DNA of 60,005 nucleotides from Candidatus Poribacteria bacterium (lineage in GTDB: Bacteria; Poribacteria; WGA-4E; JAJDTR01): positions 1-60,005 of the forward strand of contig JAPPIK010000051.1 in the NCBI GenBank assembly GCA_028820655.1, given 5' to 3'. The notes under the pieces are model-generated. The model saw nothing but the letters and a program-made list of their open reading frames with translations, did no database searches and was not told where the DNA came from. A program made the position numbers and the translations under genes. Positions 40,500-49,860 of this stretch are shown here, in pieces. Numbering within the stretch: the first letter of the stretch is position 1; the number at the start of each line of letters is the position of its first letter.

Positions 40500-42002
40500 T
40501 TAAAACGCTATTGAAAACAGTTTGGCGCGCGACATGTGGATTTGCACACAGACCTCGAGTCCTTTCAGCGACGACAAATCGCCGCTCCCGTTCCACGTCA
40601 CCGCTTGCGAGACTTCATCCCCCTCCAGCGGATCGCAGTCATCCATATCGAAACCGTCTAATGCCGTCACCGGCGCCGGAGGCGTGGATGGCGAATGCAC
40701 GAGGGCAACCTTCACCCATCCGCCAATTCGCGTTTGGAAATTCAGGAACAATCCTTTCCCTTCGCAAACCCGATTGATGGTGGTGAATCGACCTTCAGCC
40801 GCCGCCTCCAGCGCCACCAGTCGATCCGGCTTCCAGATCGCCCAACGGTAATCGCGTTGCTTGTAGGGTCCGGCGCCCCAGGTGTCGTGCCGTTGGTCAA
40901 TGCAAAAGCAGGGCAATCCCCAGTTGTCTCCCAGCGCCAACAAATTCGGCCGGGCAAAAACGCAGCCGTACACTTCATCCCCGATTTCGCAGCCAACGAT
41001 AGGCTTCCGCTCCGGGCGGCTCCAGTTCCACCCGTCCCGGCTCGCCGCGAGATGCACGTCAAGCGTCGCCGCCAGACGATGAAAGATCGACGGGAACATC
41101 AAGCGCCTCCCGCTTCCCGGACAGCGGCAGTACGCCGATGTGTAGATGTCCTCGTCCGGTTCATCCTGCGGATCGAGCATCAGCACCATGCGCGGATCAC
41201 CCCAGTCCCCGAAGTTTCTGCCTCCGGTCCGCCGTACGCAGCGGCGGCGTCCGAGGTGTCCGCGGAGATAGGCGACGTACTCGCCTGCATCCTCATCATA
41301 AGCGGCGATGTTCTGGGTGTCTAGCATGGTCTTCCCCACGTCAAGCAGCGGCTCGTCGAGCACGCTCCAGTGCAGTCCGTCCGGGGAGGCCAACCCGCGC
41401 AGCGTGCGACGTATCTCCGCTTCGGCGTCAATCTCCGCCGGGGTATGCCCCTCCAACTCCATCCGCCGCCGGATTTCACGAATTTTCAGTTTGGTCTCTC
41501 CCGTGTCGGGCGCCAACGCGCCGTGCAGATAATACTGCGAATCCGGGTTGATTGCTTTGTAACGCTGCGCGGGCGGTGCGGACGGGTCCACGAACACGGC
41601 GTTCAGCGAGAAGGTGTTCTGGTCGCAGACGATGTTGTTCGCCGCGCTGCCGCGAATTTCGTAAATCCCCAATTCGGGGCGCACCCAATCAAAGCCGTCA
41701 TCGCTCTCCGCGTAGCACACTAGGTTTTCGTGATAATCCGCTGAGGCGGCGACCCCGTACCACATGCGGTATCGGCCTTCGTCGAAAAGTATCACTTTGG
41801 GTCCCAACCCACCCGCTTCCCAAGGACGTTCGGGCTGAAAGAAGGTGTCCGACATCTGAGCGTGCTGCACCCGCAAGCGGACACCTTGCGGCGGGGCTTC
41901 CAGCCAACTCCTGCCGTGTTCGTCGCGTCCGGCTTGTCCGGGCCATATATCGTACCAATCCAGAAACGGTTGAGGTATTGGAGTATTCTCGTCGTTCATC
42001 AT
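40500..42002 (-). CDS. Five-bladed glycosidase-like protein (GH32/GH43 clan)
   Basis: A 500-aa protein with AAGGA nine bases before the ATG and no signal peptide. The motif 'GRYRMWYGV' with CYAESDDGFDWVRPELGIYE and an NNIV triplet is the blade pattern of the GH32/43/68-like five-bladed glycosidase proteins widely seen in planctomycetes and Poribacteria. ASPDGLHWSVL and ASRDGWNWSRPE are two further blades, followed by a C-terminal beta-sandwich. Predicted activity is on glycosides in the cytoplasm, but the exact substrate and the catalytic acids cannot be fixed by eye. It is the last gene of a minus-strand run with the GH32, barrel and dehydrogenase genes. Confidence 0.75.
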   Translation of the reverse strand: MMNDENTPIPQPFLDWYDIWPGQAGRDEHGRSWLEAPPQGVRLRVQHAQMSDTFFQPERPWEAGGLGPKVILFDEGRYRMWYGVAASADYHENLVCYAESDDGFDWVRPELGIYEIRGSAANNIVCDQNTFSLNAVFVDPSAPPAQRYKAINPDSQYYLHGALAPDTGETKLKIREIRRRMELEGHTPAEIDAEAEIRRTLRGLASPDGLHWSVLDEPLLDVGKTMLDTQNIAAYDEDAGEYVAYLRGHLGRRRCVRRTGGRNFGDWGDPRMVLMLDPQDEPDEDIYTSAYCRCPGSGRRLMFPSIFHRLAATLDVHLAASRDGWNWSRPERKPIVGCEIGDEVYGCVFARPNLLALGDNWGLPCFCIDQRHDTWGAGPYKQRDYRWAIWKPDRLVALEAAAEGRFTTINRVCEGKGLFLNFQTRIGGWVKVALVHSPSTPPAPVTALDGFDMDDCDPLEGDEVSQAVTWNGSGDLSSLKGLEVCVQIHMSRAKLFSIAF

Positions 42003-42381
42003 GTTCGTTTTCCTTGAGATTTAGACATGTAGGGTGCGCACTGCGCACCAGCCTTTCCCTGTGTCTACGTCCAACCGCGCGCGTGGACAACCACGCTGGA
42101 TAGCTACCGCACTCACTATTCGTTCGATTGGTGGGTAGTCCCTACCAGAATTGGGGTGCGTACAAGAATGTAATACCATTTCTCTAGAATGCAAGTGCAT
42201 TAATTGCCTGGATTAAGTAAAGAAACTCGCGCAACAAGAACCCTTGTCCTCCGCGCTGAACCGGCGGGGCAAGGGGATCTCTATCGCACTCCCTTTTCGG
42301 TCGTTTGATCCCCGCCTACGGAGAAAGTGAACGGCACAATTGAGACATTATATGCGTTATTATTCGAGCGAAATGGTATAA
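42003..42381. repeat. Intergenic stretch with inverted B and C elements
   Basis: GTAGGGTGCGCACTGCGCACC (42029-42049) is repeat B in reverse orientation, 3-4 bases from the coding leader. C-like pieces occur at 42095-42130 (CTACCGCACTCACTATTCG) and 42273-42312 (CTCTATCGCACTCCC and on to GTTTGATCC). The rest (42135-42265) shows no gene. Confidence 0.65.
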
Positions 42382-43833
42382 CTACCAGACGCTTTTGATC
42401 TCCCAGACCTTCAGGGATTTCACAATTGCGGTGCCGCCCTCGGCGAATAGATGCACCGCCAACCCTCTTTCACCGGGGTAGACCACCCGCGTTACGCTTT
42501 GGATGCCGTCGTTGATGAAGACTTCCAGCACCGACCGGTCAAAGAAGAGGTGGAGTTTTACCGCCCCGTTCTCGCCGAACCGGATTCCCGGCACTTCGGT
42601 GCCGCCGACGTTCAACCGGTCACCCTCCCCGCGAATCGTGAGCGATTCATTGCTACTCGAAGGCGCCGCCAATTTCAATCCCCAAGCGCGCGCGTCCACC
42701 GGCGCAATCTCGGCGAGCACTTCAAGGGCATCGGTCCGGAGAGCGCCGATGCGCTTCGTCTCATCCCGGAGGATTAAGTCTTCAACGGAGATGCCGTCTT
42801 TGACGCGTAGTTTCGCCAGATCGGGCAACGGCGCGCCGACCAACCTGTCCTCATCCGTCAGTGATAGCACGCGCGGCAGGGACATGCACCCGTTCCAGCC
42901 GCGTCCGGTCTTGAAACCGCTCACCCAGCCCAGCAGGATACAGCGTCCATCGGGGTTGTTGAATGTCGTGGTGCCGTATAGCCCCCGGTGGAAATTCATA
43001 GACTGAGGTCTTTGGTGGTTTAGTACCCATTGCCCGGGTTGTTCGCTCCCGTATGCGTAATCCAGAATCTGCGCCTCGCCGTTCTTCACGCGGAACTGCT
43101 TCGTGTCGGGGTCAAAATCGCCAACGTGATAGCTAATGGGATAGGTGGAGCGGATAAGCACGTAGCGATCCTCAAGCGGAAATAGGTTCGGACATTCTCC
43201 GTCGACACCATCGATTCGTCCCACCGCCTTCCACGTGGTGAGTTCTTCATTTTGCGCCTCGCAGAGGAGACCGTCACTTGACTTGAAGACCGCGAAACAC
43301 CGATTTTCTGCGCGAAAGACAAACATGTCGGTCCAGATGGGATCAATCTCCGCAGGCACACCGCTTTTTCCGGGAGCCAAGCCAATGTCAATGCGCCGCC
43401 AGCGAATCAATTCCTTGTCCACCGGCATTGCCGCCCACTGTTCGCGCGGCCGCTCGGGATATTCGACCGGCGTCCATCCAAAGAACAACACGGGCTCGCC
43501 TCGGGCGTTGAAGGCGGCGCTTCCCGAAGCGTTACCCCAGTCTCCGGTGGCTTCCGACGGCAACAGCGCCGGGGGAAGAAATTCCCAGTACACCAAATCC
43601 CTGCTCCGCGCATGTCCCCAACCGCAGCCCCGGCACTCGTCCGACCACGGGTTGAATTGGAAGAAGACGTGATACCATCCTTCGTAGAAAAACGCCCCGC
43701 ACACATCGTTCATCCACTGCGCCGGCGGTCTAAAGTGAAAGGCGGGGCGCGACGGATCTCGCGATACCCTCGGCACTTCGGCTTCGACCGCCGCTAAGGC
43801 TTTTTGGATCAACTCATCCATCATCCACCCCAT
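42382..43833 (-). CDS. GH32-type beta-fructosidase family enzyme
   Basis: A 483-aa protein; ATG 43833 has GGAG close upstream and the previous gene stops at 43844. The GH32 order is clear: QWMNDVCGAFFYEGWYHVFF at about residues 39-58 (the usual W-M-N-D-P-N-G; Asp43 is the nucleophile), FQFNPWSDECRGCGWGHARS (H-F-Y/Q-Q-x-N-P-x..W-G-H-x-x-S), IDPIWTDMF (normally R-D-P) and DGECPNLFPL (the E-C acid/base motif). The C-terminal third is the usual beta-sandwich (LFFDRSVLEVFINDG). GH32 enzymes hydrolyse fructosides such as sucrose, inulin or levan. The changed P-N-G and R-D-P suggest altered specificity. Confidence 0.88.
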   Translation of the reverse strand: MGWMMDELIQKALAAVEAEVPRVSRDPSRPAFHFRPPAQWMNDVCGAFFYEGWYHVFFQFNPWSDECRGCGWGHARSRDLVYWEFLPPALLPSEATGDWGNASGSAAFNARGEPVLFFGWTPVEYPERPREQWAAMPVDKELIRWRRIDIGLAPGKSGVPAEIDPIWTDMFVFRAENRCFAVFKSSDGLLCEAQNEELTTWKAVGRIDGVDGECPNLFPLEDRYVLIRSTYPISYHVGDFDPDTKQFRVKNGEAQILDYAYGSEQPGQWVLNHQRPQSMNFHRGLYGTTTFNNPDGRCILLGWVSGFKTGRGWNGCMSLPRVLSLTDEDRLVGAPLPDLAKLRVKDGISVEDLILRDETKRIGALRTDALEVLAEIAPVDARAWGLKLAAPSSSNESLTIRGEGDRLNVGGTEVPGIRFGENGAVKLHLFFDRSVLEVFINDGIQSVTRVVYPGERGLAVHLFAEGGTAIVKSLKVWEIKSVW

Positions 43834-43843
43834 CCGTCTCCGC

Positions 43844-46165
43844 TCATTCCGGCTCCGCATTTAGGAATTCCGACGGCGGCAACGCCTCGCCGATCGTCAA
43901 ACGCACTTCATCGATGAATCCGTCAAAATTCGTAATGAACGTCCCGTGGGCGCTCGCTTGCCCCGCTCCGATAGTGAACAACTGATTGCTGGAGAGGTTC
44001 CAGTGCGGAGGGATGTGCTCCGTCCCCACCTGAATCCCGTCGATATAGAACTTGACCTCCTCGCCATCGCGAACGCCGGCGATATGGTGCCACTCTTCAT
44101 ACACCAACTCGCGGCTTTCGATGAGGAACGATTTCTCGGATCCGACCCGCGCGGGGTCGCGGCTGTCCCTCCCCGCAAAATGGACTCTGTACGTGGGGTT
44201 GTGGTGTCCGAATTGCGGGGATAGGCCCAACACATAACCGACATCCTGCGGATCGGTTATGCCCGAGATGTATTTTCCGGCGATAGTCATCGTTCCCACG
44301 CCCTTCACGACTCGCGGATAAATCCACGCTTCTAGCGTAAAGTCCTCCACACCGACGTTCAGGTCCGCCTCCCCGCCAATGCGGACATAGGAGCCCTTGA
44401 CGCCGTCGAACTCCATCGACCGTTCGTTGGAGTTCTCAAACTGCGGGACGGACAAAGCGGGGGTCGTTTTAGCCCTGACGACTCCGCCGTCAATGATACC
44501 GTTGATTTGCGGGACACTGCTGTCGAACACTCGCAGTCCGTACGGTTCCTCGAACCGCCAGTACCCGCCCCGGAGCGGCAAATTCGGTACAGCGAAGTCT
44601 TCCGGCTTAAGATGTTTTCCGAGTTCCCGTTCCTCCGCGAGCCGCTGACGCAACGCCCGCGCACGAGCCAGTCTGCGTTCCAGCGCCCCGGTGCGCCGGG
44701 CGAGATCTCCCGCGATTTCCGCTTGGAGCGACGGCGTTAGACGCGCGAAGTAGTGCTCCTGAAAATGCTTTCGTTCGGGGCTGTGCCCGACCAGCAGTCC
44801 GAGCGGCATCGGGTATCGCACATTGGCGCGAAGCGTCAAATCGATCTGTTCAGCCGAGGGGATCTCGTCAGTCCTGTAAAGCGACAAACAGACGCTGTTG
44901 CTCAGGTTGTACGAGGACAGGAAGTAGCGAACATATTCGGGATCCGTCCGTTTCTCCTCGCCCTCGCCGCGCAGTATATAGTCGTAGTAGGCGTTCAGCG
45001 ACGGACAATAAGTCCGACTCCCTCCGATGCTTGGTACGTCGCCGGTCCCGTGGTAAATCAATACGCCGTCACCTCCGACCAGTTCCCGCGCCGCGCGGGT
45101 CAGGTGGTAACTCGCCGCCAGATGTTCGGGAGCGCCGTAAATTCCGTCGAAGTAGAACCCGTCCAGAGACATCTCTTTGAATACACGGGAGATTTGTTGG
45201 AAGAACAGGTCGGCGTTGTCCGGTCTTCCCCAATGCGGCACCGTGCCCATCGGTCCGGGCGTCGGATCTATCTGCCCCTCATGTTCGCGGGGCGTGTTCT
45301 TGAGGAACCATACCGGTGTCGTGTAGACAATCACCTTCATCCCGCGGCGATGAGCGGTCTCGATGACGTGCGCCAACTTCTCAGGATCGCGCGGCGTCAG
45401 ATCCGTCTGCCACGCCTTCCACAACAGCATCTCGGAGTGCAGGAATAGAATGCTCGCCTGTTTGGAGGCTGCCTCGATTTCGCCGTCGGAGGGATAAACG
45501 TACCGCTGATGGCTGGATCCCTGTCCCGCGTAGTGCCGGAAACTGGCGTCCCAGTCGAACGGTTTGGGCGGGCTGACGGCGCTCCAGAAGACGGCTCCGG
45601 CGCGCCAACTCCACGTTACCGCGATGGGTGTGCCGTCCAAATCCACCTGCGGTTCGGGACTGTCGCCGTTGTCAAAAAAGCTGATGCCGCCATTGGGGTC
45701 AAAAAAGTTATGGTTGCCTCCGGCTCCGAAATGGCAGTCCGGCGGAAACGAGAGTTCGGCTCTGATAGCGCCGTCTTGCCCGGGGGCAATCATCAGCGTC
45801 GAATCGCCATTGATTCTCAGCGTTGTGCCCGCGCCCTCAAAAACAACCGCGCCCGAACTGTGATGAGTCAGTTTGATGCCTTGCAAGCTGCCGGCGGGCA
45901 ATTTCAGCGCGGTAACCTGACGCCGTGCGGGAATTCGCTGATCGCATTCGATCGTATCAAGCGCCTTGCGGATACGGAAGACGCCTCCGGTCGTGATGAC
46001 CGTTGCCTCGGCGCCGTCTTCCACGTTCTCAACCGCCATCCCGAAACTCGCGTGGGGGAACATCTCGGGTGCGAGCAAATCCCGCGCTGTAATGTATTCC
46101 TCGGCGGACGCCGCCGCAACAATAAACGTGGTCATTAAGGTTGTAACAAGGCGGTATATGAACAT
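43844..46165 (-). CDS. Secreted barrel glycosidase-like protein with C-terminal LamG domain
   Basis: A 773-aa protein; the frame opens at 46270, but ATG 46165 starts a clean signal peptide (FIYRLVTTLMTTFIVAAASA). N-terminal beta-sandwich about residues 20-230, then an (alpha/beta) barrel with HVIETAHRRGMKVIVYTTPV and FKEMSLDGFYFDGIYG, the pattern of GH31/GH36-like or related barrels, where D-G-x-x-x-D-G carries a catalytic Asp. C-terminal residues about 555-765 form a concanavalin/LamG jelly roll (SMEFDGVKGSYVRIGG, FTLEAWIYPRVVKG, EWHHIAGVRDGEEVKFYIDG). Together: an exported polysaccharide-active enzyme with a binding module. It stops 11 bases before the GH32 start and so shares its operon. 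Confidence 0.8.
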   Translation of the reverse strand: MFIYRLVTTLMTTFIVAAASAEEYITARDLLAPEMFPHASFGMAVENVEDGAEATVITTGGVFRIRKALDTIECDQRIPARRQVTALKLPAGSLQGIKLTHHSSGAVVFEGAGTTLRINGDSTLMIAPGQDGAIRAELSFPPDCHFGAGGNHNFFDPNGGISFFDNGDSPEPQVDLDGTPIAVTWSWRAGAVFWSAVSPPKPFDWDASFRHYAGQGSSHQRYVYPSDGEIEAASKQASILFLHSEMLLWKAWQTDLTPRDPEKLAHVIETAHRRGMKVIVYTTPVWFLKNTPREHEGQIDPTPGPMGTVPHWGRPDNADLFFQQISRVFKEMSLDGFYFDGIYGAPEHLAASYHLTRAARELVGGDGVLIYHGTGDVPSIGGSRTYCPSLNAYYDYILRGEGEEKRTDPEYVRYFLSSYNLSNSVCLSLYRTDEIPSAEQIDLTLRANVRYPMPLGLLVGHSPERKHFQEHYFARLTPSLQAEIAGDLARRTGALERRLARARALRQRLAEERELGKHLKPEDFAVPNLPLRGGYWRFEEPYGLRVFDSSVPQINGIIDGGVVRAKTTPALSVPQFENSNERSMEFDGVKGSYVRIGGEADLNVGVEDFTLEAWIYPRVVKGVGTMTIAGKYISGITDPQDVGYVLGLSPQFGHHNPTYRVHFAGRDSRDPARVGSEKSFLIESRELVYEEWHHIAGVRDGEEVKFYIDGIQVGTEHIPPHWNLSSNQLFTIGAGQASAHGTFITNFDGFIDEVRLTIGEALPPSEFLNAEPE

Positions 46166-46223
46166 CTCGAGAACAACGTGGTAAGAGACCTTACCATCTT
46201 TCCCTTCTTCCAATTTTCCAACC

Positions 46224-47249
46224 CTACCCATCCAACCGACTCCAATCGAATACCGCCGACAGATATTCACCCCGCTTCGCCGTCAAACCGGTATATATCT
46301 CCTGACAATCCGCCGGTGACGCCGTGTGTGTCCGCAACGGGTCCACGATTATCCGGTCGTCGGCAATCCAGTCCACCAGTTGCCGGTAGTTGTCGACGGT
46401 GTTGTATTTAGCGCGTTCCACCTCGTGCGGGGGCCACCGCCATTCCAGCGAGCCGATCATCCGGATAGCTTCAAGGTGAATGCGCAGGAGCATCGGCGTG
46501 GCGTCGAAGACCGCCTTGGCGCGAGGACTGCCGAGAAGAATAGTCTCGCCGTAACGCCGTGTCAACATCACCGCCTCTGCCACGAGTTCGCTGACGCCAA
46601 TGGCTTCCACCGCGGTGTGAACCCCTTGACCGTTCGTCCAATCCATGACGTACTCGTGCAGGTCAACCTCGTTCGGATTCACAACGCGCTTGATGTTGCA
46701 CGCCTTCGCCTTTTCAATGCGGAGCGGGCTAATTTCGGATGCAAGCACCTCCGCCCCCGCCATCTGGAAAAGCTGCGCCGCAAAATTGCCGACCAGGCCC
46801 ATGCCGATCACGAGAACCGTGTCGCCGGGCTGCACCGAAGATGATCGGAGCGCCGTGATGCTGACGCCCGCCATCCGTGCGTAGACAATCTTCTCTCCGG
46901 CGGCGTGCTTCGGCGTCGGCAACGCGAATCGCGCGGCGTCCGCTTTCACGAGGGAAGCGTGGTTGGAGAAACTCAGCACCCGGTCGCCCGGCTTGCACAT
47001 GGTGACGGCGGATCCGACCTCCAGCACCTCGCCGAGATGGCCGTAGCCGGTGGTCATCGGATAGGCGCCTCCGCCGCCGAAGGGCATCTCTTGCACGAGT
47101 CCGGTGTAACCGGCGCCCTCGGTTCCCGCGCTGACGACGGAATGTTCGCCCTTGACCAAGGCTTGGTTCGGCGCGAGTCGGTCGTCTATTTCGGTTTCGA
47201 GCAGTTCGGCTCGATTTTTTGCGGTAAAGGTAATTTGATGTGATTTCAT
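46224..47249 (-). CDS. MDR-family (zinc-type alcohol dehydrogenase-like) oxidoreductase
   Basis: A 341-aa protein with AAGGAG before the ATG. GroES-like N-terminal domain (SVVSAGTEGAGYTG; TTGYGHLGEVLEVG; KPGDRVLSFSNHASLV), then a Rossmann fold with VLVIGMGLVGNFAAQLFQMA (G149-M-G-L-V-G154) for NAD(P). The cysteines usual for catalytic and structural zinc are not in place, as in sugar-related MDR proteins of the L-threonine/sorbitol-like branch that lack zinc. Likely oxidises a sugar or polyol. First gene of the carbohydrate run at 40.5-47.2 kb. Substrate unknown. Confidence 0.85.
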   Translation of the reverse strand: MKSHQITFTAKNRAELLETEIDDRLAPNQALVKGEHSVVSAGTEGAGYTGLVQEMPFGGGGAYPMTTGYGHLGEVLEVGSAVTMCKPGDRVLSFSNHASLVKADAARFALPTPKHAAGEKIVYARMAGVSITALRSSSVQPGDTVLVIGMGLVGNFAAQLFQMAGAEVLASEISPLRIEKAKACNIKRVVNPNEVDLHEYVMDWTNGQGVHTAVEAIGVSELVAEAVMLTRRYGETILLGSPRAKAVFDATPMLLRIHLEAIRMIGSLEWRWPPHEVERAKYNTVDNYRQLVDWIADDRIIVDPLRTHTASPADCQEIYTGLTAKRGEYLSAVFDWSRLDG

Positions 47250-47289
47250 TGATTTCTCCTTCTCAACCGCGATTCAATTCGTGAGAATG

Positions 47290-48140
47290 TCTATTTAGGT
47301 AGGAGCGATCTCCGAATCGCGACGGTCGGGAATCGGTGGGAACTCCTCCTACCACCGGCAAAACTCACGCTCCATTTCTTGACTCTCAAGTAACACTCGA
47401 CATTGTGCTCCGCTGGAGCACGGAGATTAGACGCATCACGGTTCTATTGACATAGCACTCCGCTGGAGTGAAAACGATGCTACGAAGAAACGCTTTTCCA
47501 ATATCTGTCATAGAGCGAAAAACGAGTGTTGCTTGCTGAATGAATTATTCCGACAGGGATAATGGGGCGCTACCAAGTAACACTCGAAATTGCACTCCGC
47601 TGGAGTGCAGACGCAGGGGGGAATCGTTTTCTATTGACATCTCACTCCGCTGGAGTGAAAACCAGACCACGAAGGAACTCTTTTCCAATACCTGTCATAG
47701 CGAGAAAAACAAGTGTTGCTTGCTGAATGAATTATTCCGACAGGGATAATGGCGCGCTATCAAGTAACACTCGACATAGCACTCCGCTGGAGTGCAGACG
47801 CAGGGGGGAATCGTTTTCTATTGACATCTCACTCCGCTGGAGTGAAAACCAGACCACGAAGGAACTCTTTTCCAATACCTGTCATAGCGAGAAAAACAAG
47901 TGTTGCTTGCTGAATGAATTATTCCGACAGGGATAATGGCGTGCTATCAAGTAACACTCGACATAGCACTCCGCTGGAGTGCGGTGATTGGACGGATCGC
48001 CATCTACAGACATTGCGCAGGATTTTCTATCGCACTCACTATTCATTCGTTTGATCCTCTGGAGCGAAAAACCAGTGTTACTCGCGGAATGAATTATTCC
48101 GACAGGAATAATGGCACGCTCTTAAAAAACGCAACTTCCA
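47290..48140. repeat. 187-bp tandem array built on D palindromes
   Basis: Three copies of the unit boundary ATGAATTATTCCGACAGGGA lie at 47540, 47727 and 47914 (spacing 187 each), and a diverged fourth at 48089. Each unit carries two D hairpins (CACTCCGCTGGAGTG), then a 53-base piece whose ends GTGTTGCTTG and CAAGTAACAC are inverted and whose core is ATTATTCC-GACAG-GGATAAT. At 47301-47325 an A repeat lies in reverse orientation. A C element is inserted into the last unit (48013-48058). Identical open frames here (69 codons) are repeat by-products, not genes. Confidence 0.85.
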
Positions 48141-48772
48141 ACAGCGTAGTGTATAGTAACTGTTTAGTCCACCAGTCTGGATTTGCCAATCCAGACCGAG
48201 CGGTTGTAGGGAGTTCTGCGAAGTGGGCAATGGATTTCCGTTCTACCCAACCTACGCGGTGTGGGGTTTTCGAACTTTGGAGGGCGGAAGATTTTCTATG
48301 GGATCGCATGGGACTTCTATCGCGCTCACTAAAGATCTCTATTGGAGTTCTATCGCCTTCCCTGTTCAGTCAGTTGATCGTTCGCTATTCACTCACTTGA
48401 TCCCCTTTTGGGCTTTTAAAGGCTGGTGCGCAGGGGATTTTCTATCGCACTCGCTTTGATTGCACCCTACAAATGTATTATTCAAACAAGCTCTTAAGTT
48501 TACTATCACACTCGCTATCCACTCGCTTGAGGGATCTCTATCGCGGTCATTATCCATTCCCTTGATGGTCTGGATTTGGCAATCCAGACCGAGCGGGCCG
48601 AGAACGCGCCGCGTACGGAAGTACAATGCTAATCTTGGACAATAATTCACTTTGTGCGAATCTTCAATTCGGCGACCAATTTCTGATTTAGCAACTGTGT
48701 AGTCCACGGCTCTGGATTTGGCAATCCAGACCGAGCGGGCAGAGAACGCGCCGCGTACGGAAGCACAATGGT
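48141..48772. repeat. E palindromes with C and split-B elements
   Basis: E hairpins: 48168-48205 (GTCTGGATT-TGCC-AATCCAGAC), 48567-48588 and 48710-48733, the latter two followed by GAGCGGGC/A, GAGAACGCGCCGCGTACGGA. C pieces at 48290-48400 and 48495-48565, and the shortest C (TCTATCGCACTCGCTTTGATT) inside a B at 48416-48475. The last E lies directly at the 3' end of the hydrolase gene and may act as its transcription terminator. No gene is visible. Confidence 0.75.
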
Positions 48773-49753
48773 TTATAGATTCCGGACCAACCACGGCAAC
48801 GACTTTTCGCCCGAGAAAAGGTGGCCGCCTCCAAATTCATGCAGGGCGATGTTTTCCGCTGCGTCCGCCGCCCGATAGATCTTTCGCGCCATCTCGAACG
48901 CGGGGTGTACCGGACGGCTCGTGTCCTCGGTACCCCACTCGGCAAAGATGGGCCTCGGCGCGATCAGACCGGCGATATCCGGCATTTCGCACAGTTCACC
49001 GATGCCCTTTGGATGGTGGCAGATGCAGTGACCGACCCACGATGTTTGCGCGAACGTGGTGAAAAACCCGCTCAGCACAGCCGCCTTGACGCGCTCATCC
49101 AGCGCGGCGTGGACCATACCGAGCCAACAGCCGCCGGACAGTCCGGCGCTACCGATTCGGTCTCCGTCAACCTCCGGTAGGCTGCGAAGATAATCGACAC
49201 CGCGCATCAGGTCGTAGACGCGGTAGCCCGTGAGGTCGTAACCGAGCAGATTGAGACGGCGCCACAGGAAGTCGCAGCCGCCTTTTGGGTGCGCACGCTC
49301 GCCCATTCCGGCGTTGTCCGGGCATAACGTGATTAGGCCGCGTTCTGCCAGCGCCCTGCCATACGAAACGCCGTATTCGCCGGTGCCGAACGCAACATCC
49401 TCTTTGGCTCCCCGCCCGTGGCCATGTATGCAGAGGACGGCGGGGATCTTTCCCGTGACGCCGTGCGGGATTAGCAGGTGCGCCGGAATTTGTACGCCCT
49501 CCCGGGATGAAAAAATCACCTTGTGGTGTGTAAATTTCTCGAATTGGCGTGTTAGAACGATCTGCGGGTTGAGCGGAGCGGCTTTTTCGGGGAAGGGACC
49601 GAAGCGCTCCCATAGTTCGGGGAGTAACCGTTCGCGCCAGATTCGCCACTCATCGGCATCCGTCCCGTCAAATGCGAGACGCGGCTTGTGCGTTTCGAAC
49701 GGTTTCTCAAGTATTGAGGCCGATGAGAATTGGGGATTCGACGATGACGACAT
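48773..49753 (-). CDS. Alpha/beta hydrolase (esterase, acetyl-xylan-esterase/dienelactone-hydrolase type)
   Basis: A 326-aa protein, AGAGAGG upstream of the ATG, no signal peptide. It has IPAVLCIHGHGRG (oxyanion strand), the nucleophile elbow GSAGLSGGCW (Ser206), the acid near 275-278 (WGTEDTS) and the histidine in FGGGHLF (His311). The lid residues include GGCDFLWRRLNLLGYDL. Related enzymes remove acetyl or other ester groups from carbohydrates, which would suit the glycosidase genes next to it. Substrate unproven. Confidence 0.85.
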   Translation of the reverse strand: MSSSSNPQFSSASILEKPFETHKPRLAFDGTDADEWRIWRERLLPELWERFGPFPEKAAPLNPQIVLTRQFEKFTHHKVIFSSREGVQIPAHLLIPHGVTGKIPAVLCIHGHGRGAKEDVAFGTGEYGVSYGRALAERGLITLCPDNAGMGERAHPKGGCDFLWRRLNLLGYDLTGYRVYDLMRGVDYLRSLPEVDGDRIGSAGLSGGCWLGMVHAALDERVKAAVLSGFFTTFAQTSWVGHCICHHPKGIGELCEMPDIAGLIAPRPIFAEWGTEDTSRPVHPAFEMARKIYRAADAAENIALHEFGGGHLFSGEKSLPWLVRNL

Positions 49754-49860
49754 GTGTTGTGTTCCTCTCTGACGTGCAGGTATAGGTTGATTTTGCGGCC
49801 ATCTTTTGATGGTTCTCCGGGTAAGTGAACCTGATTAGGTACTACATTCCGGTTCGGTTA

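Noticed and set aside
47540-47936. Two identical 69-aa frames
   Set aside because: They arise from the 187-bp tandem unit and change with each copy; there is no SD or protein character.
47290-48772. Possible CRISPR array
   Set aside because: Repeats are long (187 bp) and tandem, with no unique spacers of uniform size and no cas genes.
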